18,195 nucleotides of DNA, from NCBI GenBank assembly GCA_020072905.1, contig JAIQGB010000022.1, positions 1 through 18,195 on the forward strand, read 5' to 3'. This document shows, in pieces, positions 1 to 7,663 of this stretch (position 1 is the first letter of the stretch; the number at the start of each line of letters is the position of its first letter). The notes beneath the pieces were generated by a model that worked only from the letters and a program-made list of their open reading frames with translations, was not told the origin of the DNA and searched no databases. Source of the stretch: Terriglobia bacterium. GTDB taxonomy: Bacteria > Acidobacteriota > Terriglobia > UBA7540. A program made the position numbers and the translations under genes.

Positions 1-411
1 CAGGAGTACTGGCGTCCGGCACTCGACGACGAGCGCCCGCAGGAACACCGGCGGGCGGTGAGCCCGAGCACGACGGCTTGTGCGGAATGCGGCGCCGACC
101 TGGCGGCGGGTGCGCGCTTCTGTCCCACGTGCGGTGCGGAGCGCGATAGCCGCCGCGTGCACGTTGCCGCCGGGCGCGGGACCGCTGCCGGCTGGCTCGA
201 CTTCCAGCAGATCAAATCCGCGTTCGGCCTTTCAACCGGTTCCCTGCTGGCGTTCTTCGCGGGCATGATCTGCGCCGTCGCGGCCATAGCCACAGGCTTC
301 GTCTTCAGCGCAACCACGCTGGTGGACTGGCAAGCCGTGCAGGTTTGGCGGGTCGAGTGGCTGCTGGCCGCGATCACGGCGATGCTGGTCGGCCTGCTGC
401 TGAAGAAGTAG
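1..411 (+). CDS. Zinc-ribbon membrane protein, 5' end outside window
   Basis: The frame is open from base 1, so the gene probably starts upstream; an internal GTG at 58 is a possible but less convincing start. Counting from that GTG, a treble-clef zinc ribbon lies at about residues 8-27, with CxxC pairs (CAEC and CPTC) separated by 12 residues. It is followed by a basic linker and two hydrophobic helices (about 59-86 and 100-115), ending in Leu-Leu-Lys-Lys. The layout of an N-terminal cytoplasmic zinc ribbon followed by membrane helices is common in small bacterial proteins of unknown role, often in signalling or membrane stress. I cannot assign a function. It is on the opposite strand to the next gene and has no visible operon partner. 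The coding call is fairly safe; the family is not resolved. Confidence 0.7.
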   Translation, partial: QEYWRPALDDERPQEHRRAVSPSTTACAECGADLAAGARFCPTCGAERDSRRVHVAAGRGTAAGWLDFQQIKSAFGLSTGSLLAFFAGMICAVAAIATGFVFSATTLVDWQAVQVWRVEWLLAAITAMLVGLLLKK

Positions 412-537
412 CCGGAAGCCCGGCCGCAGGCGACCGGCTGTTCCCCGCAGCGCGCATTGAGGGATTGCCTAGCCCGCAGAGTTCACCGGACGCTTGCCAG
501 TTTCCAAGTAAGTGGCTGACAGGAAAACGGTTTGGCG

Positions 538-1035
538 TCATCGAGGTTTGCGAAGGTTCCACAGATGCTCCAGCGGACCTATGCCGCGTCCCACCCCCGG
601 CGCCGCAGCAATCGCGCCCGCAACGTACTTTTTGGCCTTGCCAACGGCTTCAGCCAGGGGATAACCGAGGGCAAGGTTGGCAGCAAGCGCGGTCGCGAAG
701 GCGCATCCTGTGCCATGGGTCGAGCCCGAAACAATATGGGTGCCGGGAAACTCGATTTGACGCACCCGTTCGCCATCGAAGTGGCTGAGCAGGTCGGTCG
801 GTGGATCCAAGTGTCCGGCGGTCACCACCACCCCGGGAACACCCATGCGGTGGAGCGCGCGCGCGGCCTCTCCCATGGCGGTCAAATCCCGTACCGGAAT
901 CCCAGCCAGCACCTCCGCCTCGGCCGCGTTCGGCGTAATCACAGTACACAGGGGCAACAACCCCTCCACCAAGCGACGGACTCCGCCTGCTTCCAGCAGT
1001 TCCGCTCCGGAGCTGGAGCGCAGCACAGGATCCAG
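538..1035 (-). pseudogene. thiD: ThiD C-terminal fragment (HMP/HMP-P kinase), 5' half missing
   Basis: This is the ThiD part of the chimera. ThiD phosphorylates hydroxymethylpyrimidine and its phosphate in thiamine synthesis, in the cytoplasm. Visible are the beta strand with VLDPV followed by SSSGAELL, the TPN motif with a following Glu-Ala-Glu, the GGH-like strand (VVTAGHLDPP), and the anion-hole/catalytic motif HGTGC with a Gly-rich C-terminus (GVGRGIGPLEH). About 165 residues remain out of the roughly 265 usual for the family. The missing part holds the N-terminal Gly-rich substrate site. No separate start codon with a good ribosome site is apparent at the junction. A complete thiD would be needed elsewhere unless this sequence is misassembled. 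Confidence 0.8.
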
Positions 1036-2676
1036 CACGATGTGGGTGGCAGCAGTGGCGGGCATACCCTGGTTGGATGGTCGCCAGGTCTTGCCCCCAT
1101 CGTCGCTGATGCAGACTCCCCCGTCGTACCGCTCTGGAGACGTGCGACGCCACATCTTGGGGCGCGGCAGGTCGTGCACGTAACTCATTACGCCCCACAC
1201 GCGGCCTTTGACCGCAGGATCGAAAGTGATCCAGTAGGTGGTGTTGACCCACCGGCGCGGCACGCCCTCGGTCGAGCTCGTCCAGCTTTGGCCGTCGTTT
1301 TCACTGCGAAACAAACCGATGTCGGTATAGGCAATGAATACGCGGCGGGGATCAAAGGGGTCAAAGAAGATGCCGTAGTTGGTGGTCACGTCGAGACCCG
1401 TTGTCGTGTAAGTCCCGTCCGGCAGGCGATGGGAGTAGACAGCATCCCAGGTCTTGCCGCCGTCGAGCGTGCGCATGGTGCGGCCATCATCTGTCCGATA
1501 GCAGATATCAGGATTATTGGGAGCCACACCCAGCGAGATTCCCGGCTCGCCCCAACCCGTCCCAAAGCGTTCGGAGATCCATGACTCGCGGACGTTCGAG
1601 GCCGGCGCCTGCGCTTCTTTCCAGACCAGCTCCCAGGTGGCGCCGGCATCACGGGTTTTGGCGACGCCGTGAAAGACTTCGCCGCCCAGACGCAAGCCCT
1701 CATAGGAGACGTAGGCGACTTCTGGATGGTCGAAACAGGTTCCCACACTGGTCAGCTCAGGCAGGGGTGCGCCCTCACTCGCGCTGCGAAGGAAGGCATC
1801 GTTCGCCGTGCTCCAGCTGACGCCGCCATCGTGCGAGAGAAAAACCCCGCGAGTCGGACCGCTGGACCGCCTTCCCCCGGCCAGCATGTAAACGGTCAGT
1901 TGACCCGCGGAAGAGAAGCCCCCCGAACTGTCGATGGACTGCATCACGCCCGCCGGAGCCGCCCCCTGCTGCCACACACCCGCCTTGCGGATGCTGACGG
2001 AATTCCCTCCCAGGACGTACAAGGTGCGATCGGTCGCGGGCGAACGCGGGTCGATGTAGATTTTTCCAGCGCCTTCGGGGAGGCTCGCAGCGCGCTGCCA
2101 ATGCGCGCCCCAATCGTTCGAGAGGTAGAGTGCAGAACTGCCCGCTTCGCCGATCACCGCGTAAAGCTTCTTGGAGTCTGCGGGGTCTACGGCTAAAGCC
2201 GTCACGGCGCCGCTCCGCCCCTGGGCGGTGAGGACGACGGGGCTGGCATGGTCATCGGGCATGATGAGCCGAGTGACGGAGTCGGGCGGCGGATAGACTA
2301 AACTCCAAGTATGACCACGGTCGGCGCTTCGCCATAGGACGTGCGCTGCGGCGTAAATCACCTGGGAGTTGAGGGGATCGAACGCAAAAAAGCGCACAGG
2401 ACTGCGGAGATCAAACAGACGCCAGGATGCGCCGCCATTCTCCGAGATGTAGGCGCCCGTCATATCACAAGCCACCAGCACCAGATTCGTATCGTGAGGG
2501 CTTACGGCGGGATGAAACTGCGCACCCCCGCCCCCGGGACCCAGAATGCGCCAGGCATCGAGACGCGGCGCAGAATAACTCCGGCCATCCTGCGCCCGAG
2601 GAAACACGGCTAGAGAAATGAACAGAGAAAGGAGCGCCAAAGACAGAATGACCAGCCGGATGAATGCTCTTCTCAT
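538..2676 (-). CDS. Secreted Asp-box (BNR) protein fused in frame to ThiD C-terminal half
   Basis: The 712-residue product starts with a signal peptide (MRRAF, hydrophobic core about 7-24). The ATG at 2676 was chosen because AGGTGG lies 7 bases upstream; the frame is open further out but that extension is not signal-like. Residues 40-545 form an Asp-box beta-propeller of the sortilin/BNR type. Eight S/T-x-D/N-x-G-x-x-W boxes are seen at about 78, 117, 186, 281, 341, 403, 458 and 524. At residues 545-551 the sequence switches to the C-terminal half of hydroxymethylpyrimidine kinase ThiD: VLDPV, TPN (581-583), GHL (621-623) and catalytic HGTGC (654-658). The propeller lacks its expected last blades and ThiD lacks its first ~105 residues. 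A secreted ThiD half without its substrate-binding N-terminus is unlikely to be an active kinase. It is either a deletion fusion or an assembly chimera; the open frame itself is clear. Confidence 0.85.
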   Translation of the reverse strand: MRRAFIRLVILSLALLSLFISLAVFPRAQDGRSYSAPRLDAWRILGPGGGGAQFHPAVSPHDTNLVLVACDMTGAYISENGGASWRLFDLRSPVRFFAFDPLNSQVIYAAAHVLWRSADRGHTWSLVYPPPDSVTRLIMPDDHASPVVLTAQGRSGAVTALAVDPADSKKLYAVIGEAGSSALYLSNDWGAHWQRAASLPEGAGKIYIDPRSPATDRTLYVLGGNSVSIRKAGVWQQGAAPAGVMQSIDSSGGFSSAGQLTVYMLAGGRRSSGPTRGVFLSHDGGVSWSTANDAFLRSASEGAPLPELTSVGTCFDHPEVAYVSYEGLRLGGEVFHGVAKTRDAGATWELVWKEAQAPASNVRESWISERFGTGWGEPGISLGVAPNNPDICYRTDDGRTMRTLDGGKTWDAVYSHRLPDGTYTTTGLDVTTNYGIFFDPFDPRRVFIAYTDIGLFRSENDGQSWTSSTEGVPRRWVNTTYWITFDPAVKGRVWGVMSYVHDLPRPKMWRRTSPERYDGGVCISDDGGKTWRPSNQGMPATAATHIVLDPVLRSSSGAELLEAGGVRRLVEGLLPLCTVITPNAAEAEVLAGIPVRDLTAMGEAARALHRMGVPGVVVTAGHLDPPTDLLSHFDGERVRQIEFPGTHIVSGSTHGTGCAFATALAANLALGYPLAEAVGKAKKYVAGAIAAAPGVGRGIGPLEHLWNLRKPR

Positions 2677-2830
2677 GGCAGTTCCACCTGATAGCGCGGG
2701 CGATGAATCCGCTGGTTTGGGCCGTCGCGGCGAATCCTTCCACTTCGTCCAGCATCGAAAATGGTTATCATCCGAGATTCGTTGCTCGGGACTCCGCGCT
2801 GGTCCGAGCATACACCACAACGAAAGCTCA

Positions 2831-3082
2831 CGGAACGGCTGTTCGCGCTCGGCACGTGGATTAGCGAGGGGGGAATCAGGCGGTGAAGATGACGCGGTAG
2901 GCTGCCTCCGATTTCGGTCGAACGAGATACGGCGGCGGCTGAGCGTGATCGCCTACAATCTGGTCAACCTGTGGCGGCGGCTGGTGCTGCCGCAGCGGAT
3001 CGGCAACTGGTCGCTGACGAGATTGCAGCAACGCTCAGTGAAGATCGGCGGACGGCTGCTGAAGCATGCGCGCGATTGCCAC
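2831..3082 (+). pseudogene. IS1380-family transposase remnant (C-terminal part, frameshifted)
   Basis: Translation in three successive frames gives pieces that line up with the C-terminal region of IS1380-family DDE transposases: a Trp-Ile-Ser-Glu-Gly piece (2857-2871), NQAVKMTR (2874-2897, then a TAG), and from 2897 a stretch containing RFRSNE, LSVIAYNL, NLWRRLVLP and NWSLTRLQQR, ending near GGRLLKHAR at about 3073. The family sequence reads continuously through these motifs, so at least two frameshifts separate them here. After KHAR the homology stops; the usual aromatic/Leu-rich tail is absent. There is no N-terminal catalytic part and I could not find terminal inverted repeats, so it is a dead fragment. 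It fills most of the gap between the divergent BNR-ThiD and GH2 genes. Family assignment is from recognised motifs, not from a search. Confidence 0.7.
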
Positions 3083-3108
3083 CCAACCATGGCCACGGCA
3101 ATGTGAGA

Positions 3109-3137
3109 TTGACACCCGAGGGCCAAGAGGGTACGGT
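3109..3137 (+). promoter_or_regulatory. Candidate sigma70-type promoter for the GH2 gene
   Basis: A perfect -35 hexamer TTGACA (3109-3114) is followed, after a 17-base spacer, by TACGGT (3132-3137), which keeps the first two and last bases of the -10 consensus. It lies about 110 bases before the GH2 start and just beyond the transposase remnant. This is sequence match only; the weak -10 makes it tentative. Confidence 0.35.
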
Positions 3138-3250
3138 CTTGCGCAAAGATGAAGTTGAAATCGCAAATTTCCGACGATCTGCCGCTAGTGAATCCGCGTA
3201 CTCCGGCGGAAACAGTTGTACCGCCGGCCTCAGGTCAAAGGGGGATCACA

Positions 3251-5947
3251 ATGTACAATTATCGGACCTCATACCTATTCTTCCTTGTTCTCGCCCTGGT
3301 CGCCTCTGCGCTGGAAGCGAACCCGGCGGAAGCAAATCAGCTGCTGCTTCGCGAGAATTGGGCTATCCAATCCTCCGCCGATGTGCACGAAACGGGGGCG
3401 GCCATCTCGACGCCGGGGTTCAAGGCCCGCGACTGGTATCGGGCCACGGTGCCGACCACGGTGTTTAGTGCTCTCGTGCAGCAGCACTGCTACCCTGATC
3501 CGTATGTGGGCATGAACCTGCGCACGGTCCCCGGCACCACATATCCGCTGTTCCGTAACTTTTCGGATTTTCCGATGCCACCCGGCAGCCCGTTCCGGCA
3601 TTCCTGGTGGTATCGCACGGAGTTCCAACTCCCCGCCGAGTACCGTGGCAAAACCCTATGGCTGGGTTTTGACGGCGTCACTTACCGCGCCAACGTCTGG
3701 ATGAACGGGCACCAAATCGCGTCCGCCGATAAGCTGGCGGGCACTTGGCGCCTGTTTGAGTTCGATGTCACCGCCGCGGCCCGGCCCGGAGAGACGAACT
3801 CGCTCGCCGTCGAGGTCTTTCCGCCCCAGCCGCAGGACCTTGCGATCACGCTGGTGGATTGGGCTCCGATGCCGCCCGACAAGGAAATGGGCATCTGGCG
3901 CGACGTCCACATCACCGCCACCGGCCCCGTCGCCTTGCGTTACCCTGTGGTGCTCACGAAGCTCAACCTGCCTTCAACGGATCAGGCTCAGCTCACCGTG
4001 AGGGCAGAGTTGAAAAACGCCACCGCCAGCGCCGTGGGAGGCGTGCTGAAGGGCAGAATCGAAAACATCGAGTTTTCGCAGCCTGTGCAGCTCGGCCCAA
4101 ATCAGGCCAAGGTCGTCCGCTTCGAGCCGGAGAAATTCCCGCAACTCAAACTGGCGAACCCGCGTCTTTGGTGGCCGGCTCAAGTGGGCCCGCAAAACCT
4201 CTATCCACTCGACCTGCAATTCGAGGTCGGCGGGCAGGTCTCAGACGCCAGTCACGTTCGTTTTGGCGTCCGCCAAGTGACCTCCGAGATTGACGACAAG
4301 GGGTACCGGCTTTACCACATCAACGGGCAGAACATCCTCATCCGGGGCGCGGGGTACAGCATGGACCTGCTTCTGCGCTCTTCGCCGGAGCGGCAGGAAG
4401 CCCAGTTGAATTACGTCCGCGACCTGAACCTCAACGCAGTCCGCCTGGAAGGTAAGCTGGAGGACGATCACTTTCTCGAACTCTGCGATCAGCTCGGCAT
4501 CCTGGTGATGCCAGGATGGTGCTGCTGCGACCAGTGGGAGAAATGGGACAACTGGGACGCCGAAAACGAGTTTGTCGCCGCAGAATCTCTGCGCGACCAG
4601 ATCCGCCGGCTGGAACGTCACCCCTCTGTCTTCACGTGGCTCTACGGCAGCGATTTCCCGCCCCCGCCCAAAGTGGAGAACATGTATCTCCAGATTCTGA
4701 AGGATTGCGATTGGCCCAACCCTTCGGTGTCCTCGGCGTCAGGGAAGTCAACGACCGTCGGGCAGAGCGGCATGAAAATGACCGGCCCCTATGAATACGT
4801 CGCCCCATCCTTCTGGTATTTGGATACCCAGCGGGGCGGAGCGTATGGCTATAACACCGAGACGAGTCCCGGCCCGGCGATCCCGCCCATCGAAAGTCTG
4901 CGGCTCATGCTCCCGGAAGACCATCTCTGGCCGATCGACTCTGTGTGGGAATACCACGCCGGCGGAATGTCGGACACTCTCGGCGTCTTCACGGAGGCTC
5001 TCGATAAGCGGTATGGCGCCTCAACCTCCGTTGAAGAGTACTCGCGCAAAGCCCAGATTCAGGCCTACGAGGCACACCGCGCCATGATGGAAGCGTATGG
5101 CCGCAACAAATACACCTCCACGGGCGTCATCCAGTGGATGCTGAACAACGCCTGGCCCAGCATGATTTGGCACCTGTACGATTGGTATCTTCGTCCCGGC
5201 GGCTCCTACTTTGGGGTCAAGCGCGCCTGCGAGCCACTGCACGTCCAGTATTCCTATGACGACCGCTCCATCGTGGTCGTAAACTCCTTCTACAAATCTT
5301 TCCGGGGCCTCAAAGTCACAGCCCAGGTGTTCAACCTCGATATGACGGCGAAGTTTTCCCACGAAGCCACGGTGGACGTAGGTCCCGATAGCAGCACGCG
5401 CGTGTTCCCCCTGCCGGAGGTGGACGGTCTCAGTTCCACTTATTTCGTAAGCCTGAGGCTCGAATCCGCAGGGGAGCTGGTCAGCAGAAACTTCTACTGG
5501 CTCTCCACGCGGGCGGAGACGCTCGACTGGGAACGGTCGGACCTGGATGAGAACGGTCAATACCAGATCTCGACCTGGACCCCCACAAAGACCTTCGCCG
5601 ATTACACGGCCCTGAACACGCTGCCGCAGGTCGATCTGGAGGTGTCGGCCAGGTCCGAGCGCGGCGACTCCGAGAGCTCCAGCACGGTCACCCTGCGCAA
5701 TCCCAGCCGGACGCTCGCCTTCGGAATCCGGCTAAAGGTCAACCGCACGACGAGTGGCCGCGTCAGTCGGCGCGTTCCTACGGACAACGAAGTACTGCCT
5801 GTGCTGTGGCAGGACAACTATTTCCCCCTGTTGCCCGGCGAGAGCCGCCAGGTCACCGCAACCTACAGGACGAAAGATCTCGGCCGGTCCGCGCCAGTGG
5901 TGGAAGTGGAAGGCTGGAATGTGAAAACGGAACTGGTCCAGCCCTGA
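3251..5947 (+). CDS. Secreted GH2 exo-beta-D-glucosaminidase-like enzyme
   Basis: The 898-residue protein begins with a signal peptide (MYNYR, core about 7-20). The ATG at 3251 is preferred over the one at 3149 because AAAGGGGG lies 6 bases upstream and the signal peptide is then N-terminal. Order: galactose-binding-like jelly-roll (about 30-230), Ig-like beta-sandwich, TIM barrel (about 350-640), then two C-terminal beta domains. The APMPPDKEMGIWRDV segment, the acid/base-region motif YGSDFPP (Asp468) and YNTETSPGP (Glu537) match the layout of the characterised chitosan exo-beta-D-glucosaminidase CsxA, where an Asp/Glu pair about 72 residues apart is catalytic. The C-terminal end also resembles CsxA. 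The likely role is release of glucosamine from chitosan-type oligomers outside the cytoplasm. A beta-mannosidase or beta-galactosidase activity cannot be excluded. A transporter fragment follows immediately. Confidence 0.9.
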   Translation: MYNYRTSYLFFLVLALVASALEANPAEANQLLLRENWAIQSSADVHETGAAISTPGFKARDWYRATVPTTVFSALVQQHCYPDPYVGMNLRTVPGTTYPLFRNFSDFPMPPGSPFRHSWWYRTEFQLPAEYRGKTLWLGFDGVTYRANVWMNGHQIASADKLAGTWRLFEFDVTAAARPGETNSLAVEVFPPQPQDLAITLVDWAPMPPDKEMGIWRDVHITATGPVALRYPVVLTKLNLPSTDQAQLTVRAELKNATASAVGGVLKGRIENIEFSQPVQLGPNQAKVVRFEPEKFPQLKLANPRLWWPAQVGPQNLYPLDLQFEVGGQVSDASHVRFGVRQVTSEIDDKGYRLYHINGQNILIRGAGYSMDLLLRSSPERQEAQLNYVRDLNLNAVRLEGKLEDDHFLELCDQLGILVMPGWCCCDQWEKWDNWDAENEFVAAESLRDQIRRLERHPSVFTWLYGSDFPPPPKVENMYLQILKDCDWPNPSVSSASGKSTTVGQSGMKMTGPYEYVAPSFWYLDTQRGGAYGYNTETSPGPAIPPIESLRLMLPEDHLWPIDSVWEYHAGGMSDTLGVFTEALDKRYGASTSVEEYSRKAQIQAYEAHRAMMEAYGRNKYTSTGVIQWMLNNAWPSMIWHLYDWYLRPGGSYFGVKRACEPLHVQYSYDDRSIVVVNSFYKSFRGLKVTAQVFNLDMTAKFSHEATVDVGPDSSTRVFPLPEVDGLSSTYFVSLRLESAGELVSRNFYWLSTRAETLDWERSDLDENGQYQISTWTPTKTFADYTALNTLPQVDLEVSARSERGDSESSSTVTLRNPSRTLAFGIRLKVNRTTSGRVSRRVPTDNEVLPVLWQDNYFPLLPGESRQVTATYRTKDLGRSAPVVEVEGWNVKTELVQP

Positions 5948-6340
5948 GAGGTTCTGATGCAACTGCGGTTGTTGCCTGAGCGCGAGCAAGCGGCGCGCCC
6001 GATTCCCAGCGTCGCTTATCAGGAATATTTGGAGAAGATCCAGGCCATCCCGGGAGTGGAGTCGGCTGCCATAGTGCAGGGCCCGCCGTTGCGCCCTGCG
6101 GTCGGCGGGTACCACGAAATCATCGGCCAGGCCAACGGCCCCGACGCTTATCGCCGCCAAATCGCCTGGTCCCACCTCATCAGGCCGGATTACTTCCGCG
6201 CGCTGCGTATTCCACTCCTCGCCGGACGCACTTTCAACAATGACGATGCGATAGGCCGCCCGCAGGTCGTGATGTGGCGCGAACCTGTCCTGCAAGCTCC
6301 GCGGTTCGCCCAAGGATCCCCAGCCGAGAGACCCGGGAAG
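5948..6340 (+). pseudogene. ABC permease fragment, MacB periplasmic-core domain (ADOP-like)
   Basis: Residues encoded from 5948 resemble the first MacB-type periplasmic core domain of acidobacterial duplicated orphan permeases (ADOPs). They include VLMQLRL, YQEYLEKIQAIPGVESAA, SHLIRPDYFRALRIPLLAG and RTFNNDDAIGRPQVV. The N-terminal membrane helix and everything after this half-domain are missing. Past about 6272 the match seems to continue only in another frame (SCKLRGSPKDP), suggesting a frameshift. A full ADOP has about 800 residues and four or more helices; barely 130 residues remain here, with none. An ATG at 5957 opens a 166-codon frame, but its last 60 codons look non-coding and run into the opposite gene's 3' end. 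I regard it as a relic. The homology begins one codon after the GH2 stop, in the same frame. Confidence 0.65.
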
Positions 6341-6416
6341 CAGGCAACACCTGCGCGCTCCACTTGCTTGGAAGTCGGGGTGAAACGTCACGGCGCTCGC
6401 CACCGGGCGTGGCAGC

Positions 6417-7277
6417 TCAACTCAGCGTGTGCAGGAACGGCACGCTGGCTTTCATAGCGTCGGGGTCCATCTCGACGAAGGAGTTCTTCACCCCACCGAT
6501 CTGGGCCGCCGCGAACGTCTTCTTCCAGTCCACGATGCCCTGCCCGAGTGGAACTTCCTTCTTCTTCTCCGGCGACCAGTCCGCCAGATGCATGGAAATG
6601 AACCGCCCCGGATACTTCTCAAAGTAGTCGGCCGCCTGATAGCCGAGTTCCACGACGGCGACCTGGAACTGCATCTTCACCGCTTGGAGGTCGAGTTCGC
6701 CCATCAGCTTGTCGTAGATCAACTGCCCGTCGAGCTTCTGGAATTCAAAGTTGTGGTTATGGAAACCCAGTTGGACCCCCGCCTGGCGCGTCCGCTCGCC
6801 GAGCTTGTTCGCCTCGCCCGCGGCGCGCATCCAATCCGCCAGGGTGGCGCCCTTGGGAAGCCAGAACGTCGAAATGATCATCTGCTTCAGGCCGAGTTCT
6901 TTCGCGTAGGCCAACCGCTCGTCCAGGTGCTCCGTCAACTCCGTGAACCCGTAGTGACAGCTTTCGCACTTCAAACCCGCCGCGTGGATTCGCTCCCGCA
7001 TCTCGGAGGCCTTCATGCTGACGAGAGGCCCAAAGCCCAAGTCCTTGTACCCCGGCGGTGAGCACATCTCGATGGTCCGGAACCCTTCCGCCGCGAGCTG
7101 CCGCAGTGTGCCGTCGAAGTCCTTCCCGAGGCTCTCCCGCACCGGCCACGTCTGGCACCCGATCGGTAGGCCGAGCGGATCGGCCCGCAGCTCTGCTCCC
7201 CCCCGCGTCAGGTACCCGGCTGACACTATTCCCACCACACTCTTGCCTAGAAATCCTCGTCTCGATATGGTTTTCAC
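6417..7277 (-). CDS. Tat-exported sugar phosphate isomerase/epimerase-like TIM barrel
   Basis: The 286-residue protein starts at a GTG with AGAGGGGG 8 bases upstream. The N-terminus has a twin-arginine signal (SRRGFLG, Arg6-Arg7) followed by a hydrophobic stretch, so it should be exported folded. The rest is a xylose-isomerase-like/AP-endonuclease-2-like barrel (PF01261 type): TIEMC (68-72), FHNHNFEF (172-179), YPGRFISMHLADW (222-234) and SFVEMD (266-271). Members often isomerise or epimerise keto-sugars, or act with oxidoreductases on 3-keto-glycosides. The usual metal ligands would be Glu178, an Asp in strand 6, His230 and Glu269; at the Asp position this protein has Gln205 (KMQFQ). It is divergent from the GH140-like gene, which suggests a shared sugar-use role. 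The substrate is unknown. Confidence 0.85.
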   Translation of the reverse strand: MKTISRRGFLGKSVVGIVSAGYLTRGGAELRADPLGLPIGCQTWPVRESLGKDFDGTLRQLAAEGFRTIEMCSPPGYKDLGFGPLVSMKASEMRERIHAAGLKCESCHYGFTELTEHLDERLAYAKELGLKQMIISTFWLPKGATLADWMRAAGEANKLGERTRQAGVQLGFHNHNFEFQKLDGQLIYDKLMGELDLQAVKMQFQVAVVELGYQAADYFEKYPGRFISMHLADWSPEKKKEVPLGQGIVDWKKTFAAAQIGGVKNSFVEMDPDAMKASVPFLHTLS

Positions 7278-7285
7278 TTATGATT

Positions 7286-7293
7286 CCCCCTCT
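7286..7293 (-). promoter_or_regulatory. Ribosome binding site fixing the GTG start at 7277
   Basis: AGAGGGGG on the minus strand ends 8 bases before the GTG. The Tat motif begins at residue 5 from this start, so site and signal peptide agree. Confidence 0.6.
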
Positions 7294-7367
7294 GGGCCAC
7301 GTCGTTAGCGTTCGCACTCTCGAACTCGCCGTCGCCGCCCGCAAGTTCGGACTGTGGCCTCGCGCGT

Positions 7368-7396
7368 ATCATACTGAAAGACGGACCTGCGGGCAA
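7368..7396 (-). promoter_or_regulatory. Candidate sigma70-type promoter for the isomerase-like gene
   Basis: Read on the minus strand, TTGCCC (7391-7396) and TATGAT (7368-7373) are separated by exactly 17 bases and lie about 90 bases upstream of the GTG start at 7277. The -10 matches the consensus at five of six bases and the -35 at three or four. No experimental support is visible. Confidence 0.35.
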
Positions 7397-7663
7397 CGCG
7401 CGGCAACCTTGGCGGCATCGGTGGCAACGGGCAGAAGCTTAAGCCCCACTTGAGCATGTCCGGGGAATACTTTAGACGCACGCCGGGGACTGTCGGTGAC
7501 GTCGTGGAATTCATCCCGCAGAAAGTAGCATAGGGTAAGGCCGGCGTTGCTTGGCCCATCACGCAATCCGAGCGCCGGCGTGGTTCGTGACGAAGTTCGC
7601 GGTGGTTGCGTTCCGTCGAGAAAAAGTGCAGCTCACAATCGAAATGCGATCCGGGAGGTAAAC

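Larger units (their letters stand above)
7278..7663. other. Divergent intergenic region, 386 bp
   Basis: This stretch separates the two divergent sugar genes. It contains ribosome sites at both ends and one plausible minus-strand promoter. Short open frames cross it on both strands, but none has a ribosome site, a recognisable domain or sensible composition. I see no tRNA, repeat or clear operator palindrome. It probably carries the control sites of both neighbours. Confidence 0.5.

Noticed and set aside
410..439. AGCCGG and CCGGCT flanking the end of the zinc-ribbon gene, considered as a terminator.
   Set aside because: The loop is 18 bases, the stem begins within the stop codon, and no T run follows.
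532..1584. A 350-codon open frame on the plus strand opposite the BNR-ThiD gene.
   Set aside because: Its product is rich in Arg, His and Gly with no domain, and it lies antisense to a frame with eight Asp boxes and ThiD motifs. It is a GC-driven shadow.
2772..2789. An inverted repeat (CCGAG, 8-base loop, CTCGG) upstream of the BNR gene, considered as an operator or IS end.
   Set aside because: Five base pairs in GC-rich DNA is expected by chance, and no partner copy flanks the transposase remnant.
7305..7562. An 85-codon minus-strand frame in the divergent intergenic region.
   Set aside because: It has no ribosome site and no domain, its Arg/Pro/Cys-rich composition is not protein-like, and it overlaps the candidate promoter.
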